From contig CABRZC010000046.1 of the NCBI GenBank assembly GCA_902475375.1, positions 1 through 15,385 of the forward strand: 15,385 nt of DNA, given 5' to 3'. The stretch comes from an uncultured Collinsella sp. (GTDB lineage Bacteria > Actinomycetota > Coriobacteriia > Coriobacteriales > Coriobacteriaceae). The translations under genes and the position numbers were made by a program. Position 1 is the stretch's first letter. Each line of letters begins with the position of its first letter. Under the pieces are notes generated by a model that was not told where the DNA came from, searched no databases, and saw nothing but the letters and a program-made list of their open reading frames with translations. Positions 15,315 to 15,385 of the stretch are shown here, in pieces.

Positions 15315-15385
15315 CACGACCCATCAAAAATCGCCCCGCGACTTCTCGGACGCTTTTTCGAGCAATATTTTCGATAGCGGATATA

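Larger units (their letters stand above)
15078..15385 (-). other. Region upstream of prmC without a clear gene
   Basis: This holds the prmC ribosome-binding site, a GC hairpin at 15096-15109 (gcgcc / ggcgc) abutting it, a possible prmC promoter, a nested inverted repeat at 15244-15314, and a weak terminator-like hairpin at about 15326-15344 on the minus strand that could close a gene beyond the window. A 35-codon open frame (15217-15324, minus) begins with ATG but lacks a good ribosome-binding site. I do not call it a gene. Confidence 0.5.

Noticed and set aside
15141..15320. Direct repeat gacgcacgac at 15141-15150 and 15311-15320, as possible target-site duplication
   Set aside because: Ten bases can match by chance in a window of this size, and no transposase or terminal inverted repeats lie between the copies.

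Overview
The window is a GC-rich bacterial chromosome segment in which every gene I can support lies on the minus strand. Read in the direction of transcription (right to left) the order is prmC, hicA-hicB, tsaC (Sua5/YrdC family), glpK, upp, a complete F-type ATP synthase operon (atpI-like, atpB, E, F, H, A, G, D, C), murA, and a LytR-CpsA-Psr (LCP) glycopolymer transferase gene. High GC, GTG and TTG starts, this gene order and the style of the proteins suggest an actinobacterium of the class Coriobacteriia, probably Collinsella-like. That is inference from gene content, not a database match.

Right part (about 12.2-15.4 kb): prmC (release-factor methyltransferase) and tsaC (tRNA threonylcarbamoyl-adenosine synthesis) are translation-accuracy genes that sit together in many bacteria. 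Here a compact HicAB toxin-antitoxin module lies between them, with its own AT-rich promoter and a perfect palindrome over the -10 box. Both PrmC and TsaC carry internal insertions in otherwise recognisable folds. About 310 bp upstream of prmC hold no clear gene, but do hold a nested inverted repeat and a plausible prmC promoter.

Middle part (about 9.6-12.2 kb): glycerol kinase closely follows tsaC and may be cotranscribed with it. Uracil phosphoribosyltransferase follows after about 120 bp. The 270 bp between upp and the ATP synthase operon hold a good promoter for that operon.

Left part (1-9.6 kb): the ATP synthase genes are tightly packed, with TAATG stop/start overlaps at atpH/atpA and atpG/atpD and an 11-bp overlap at atpF/atpH. 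The exception is a 125-bp gap between atpB and atpE. The c subunit looks proton-type. The b subunit has what looks like a cleavable signal peptide before its membrane anchor. A strong intrinsic terminator follows atpC, but its U-tract ends one base before the murA ribosome-binding site, so murA appears to be expressed through it. The LCP gene follows murA after 12 nt and the unit ends in a strong terminator at the left edge.

I see no new multi-gene system. This is mainly housekeeping DNA; the points worth a second look are the terminator in front of murA, the insertions in PrmC and TsaC, the AtpF signal sequence, the HicAB placement and operator, the altered regulatory loop of GlpK, and a few structured leader regions.
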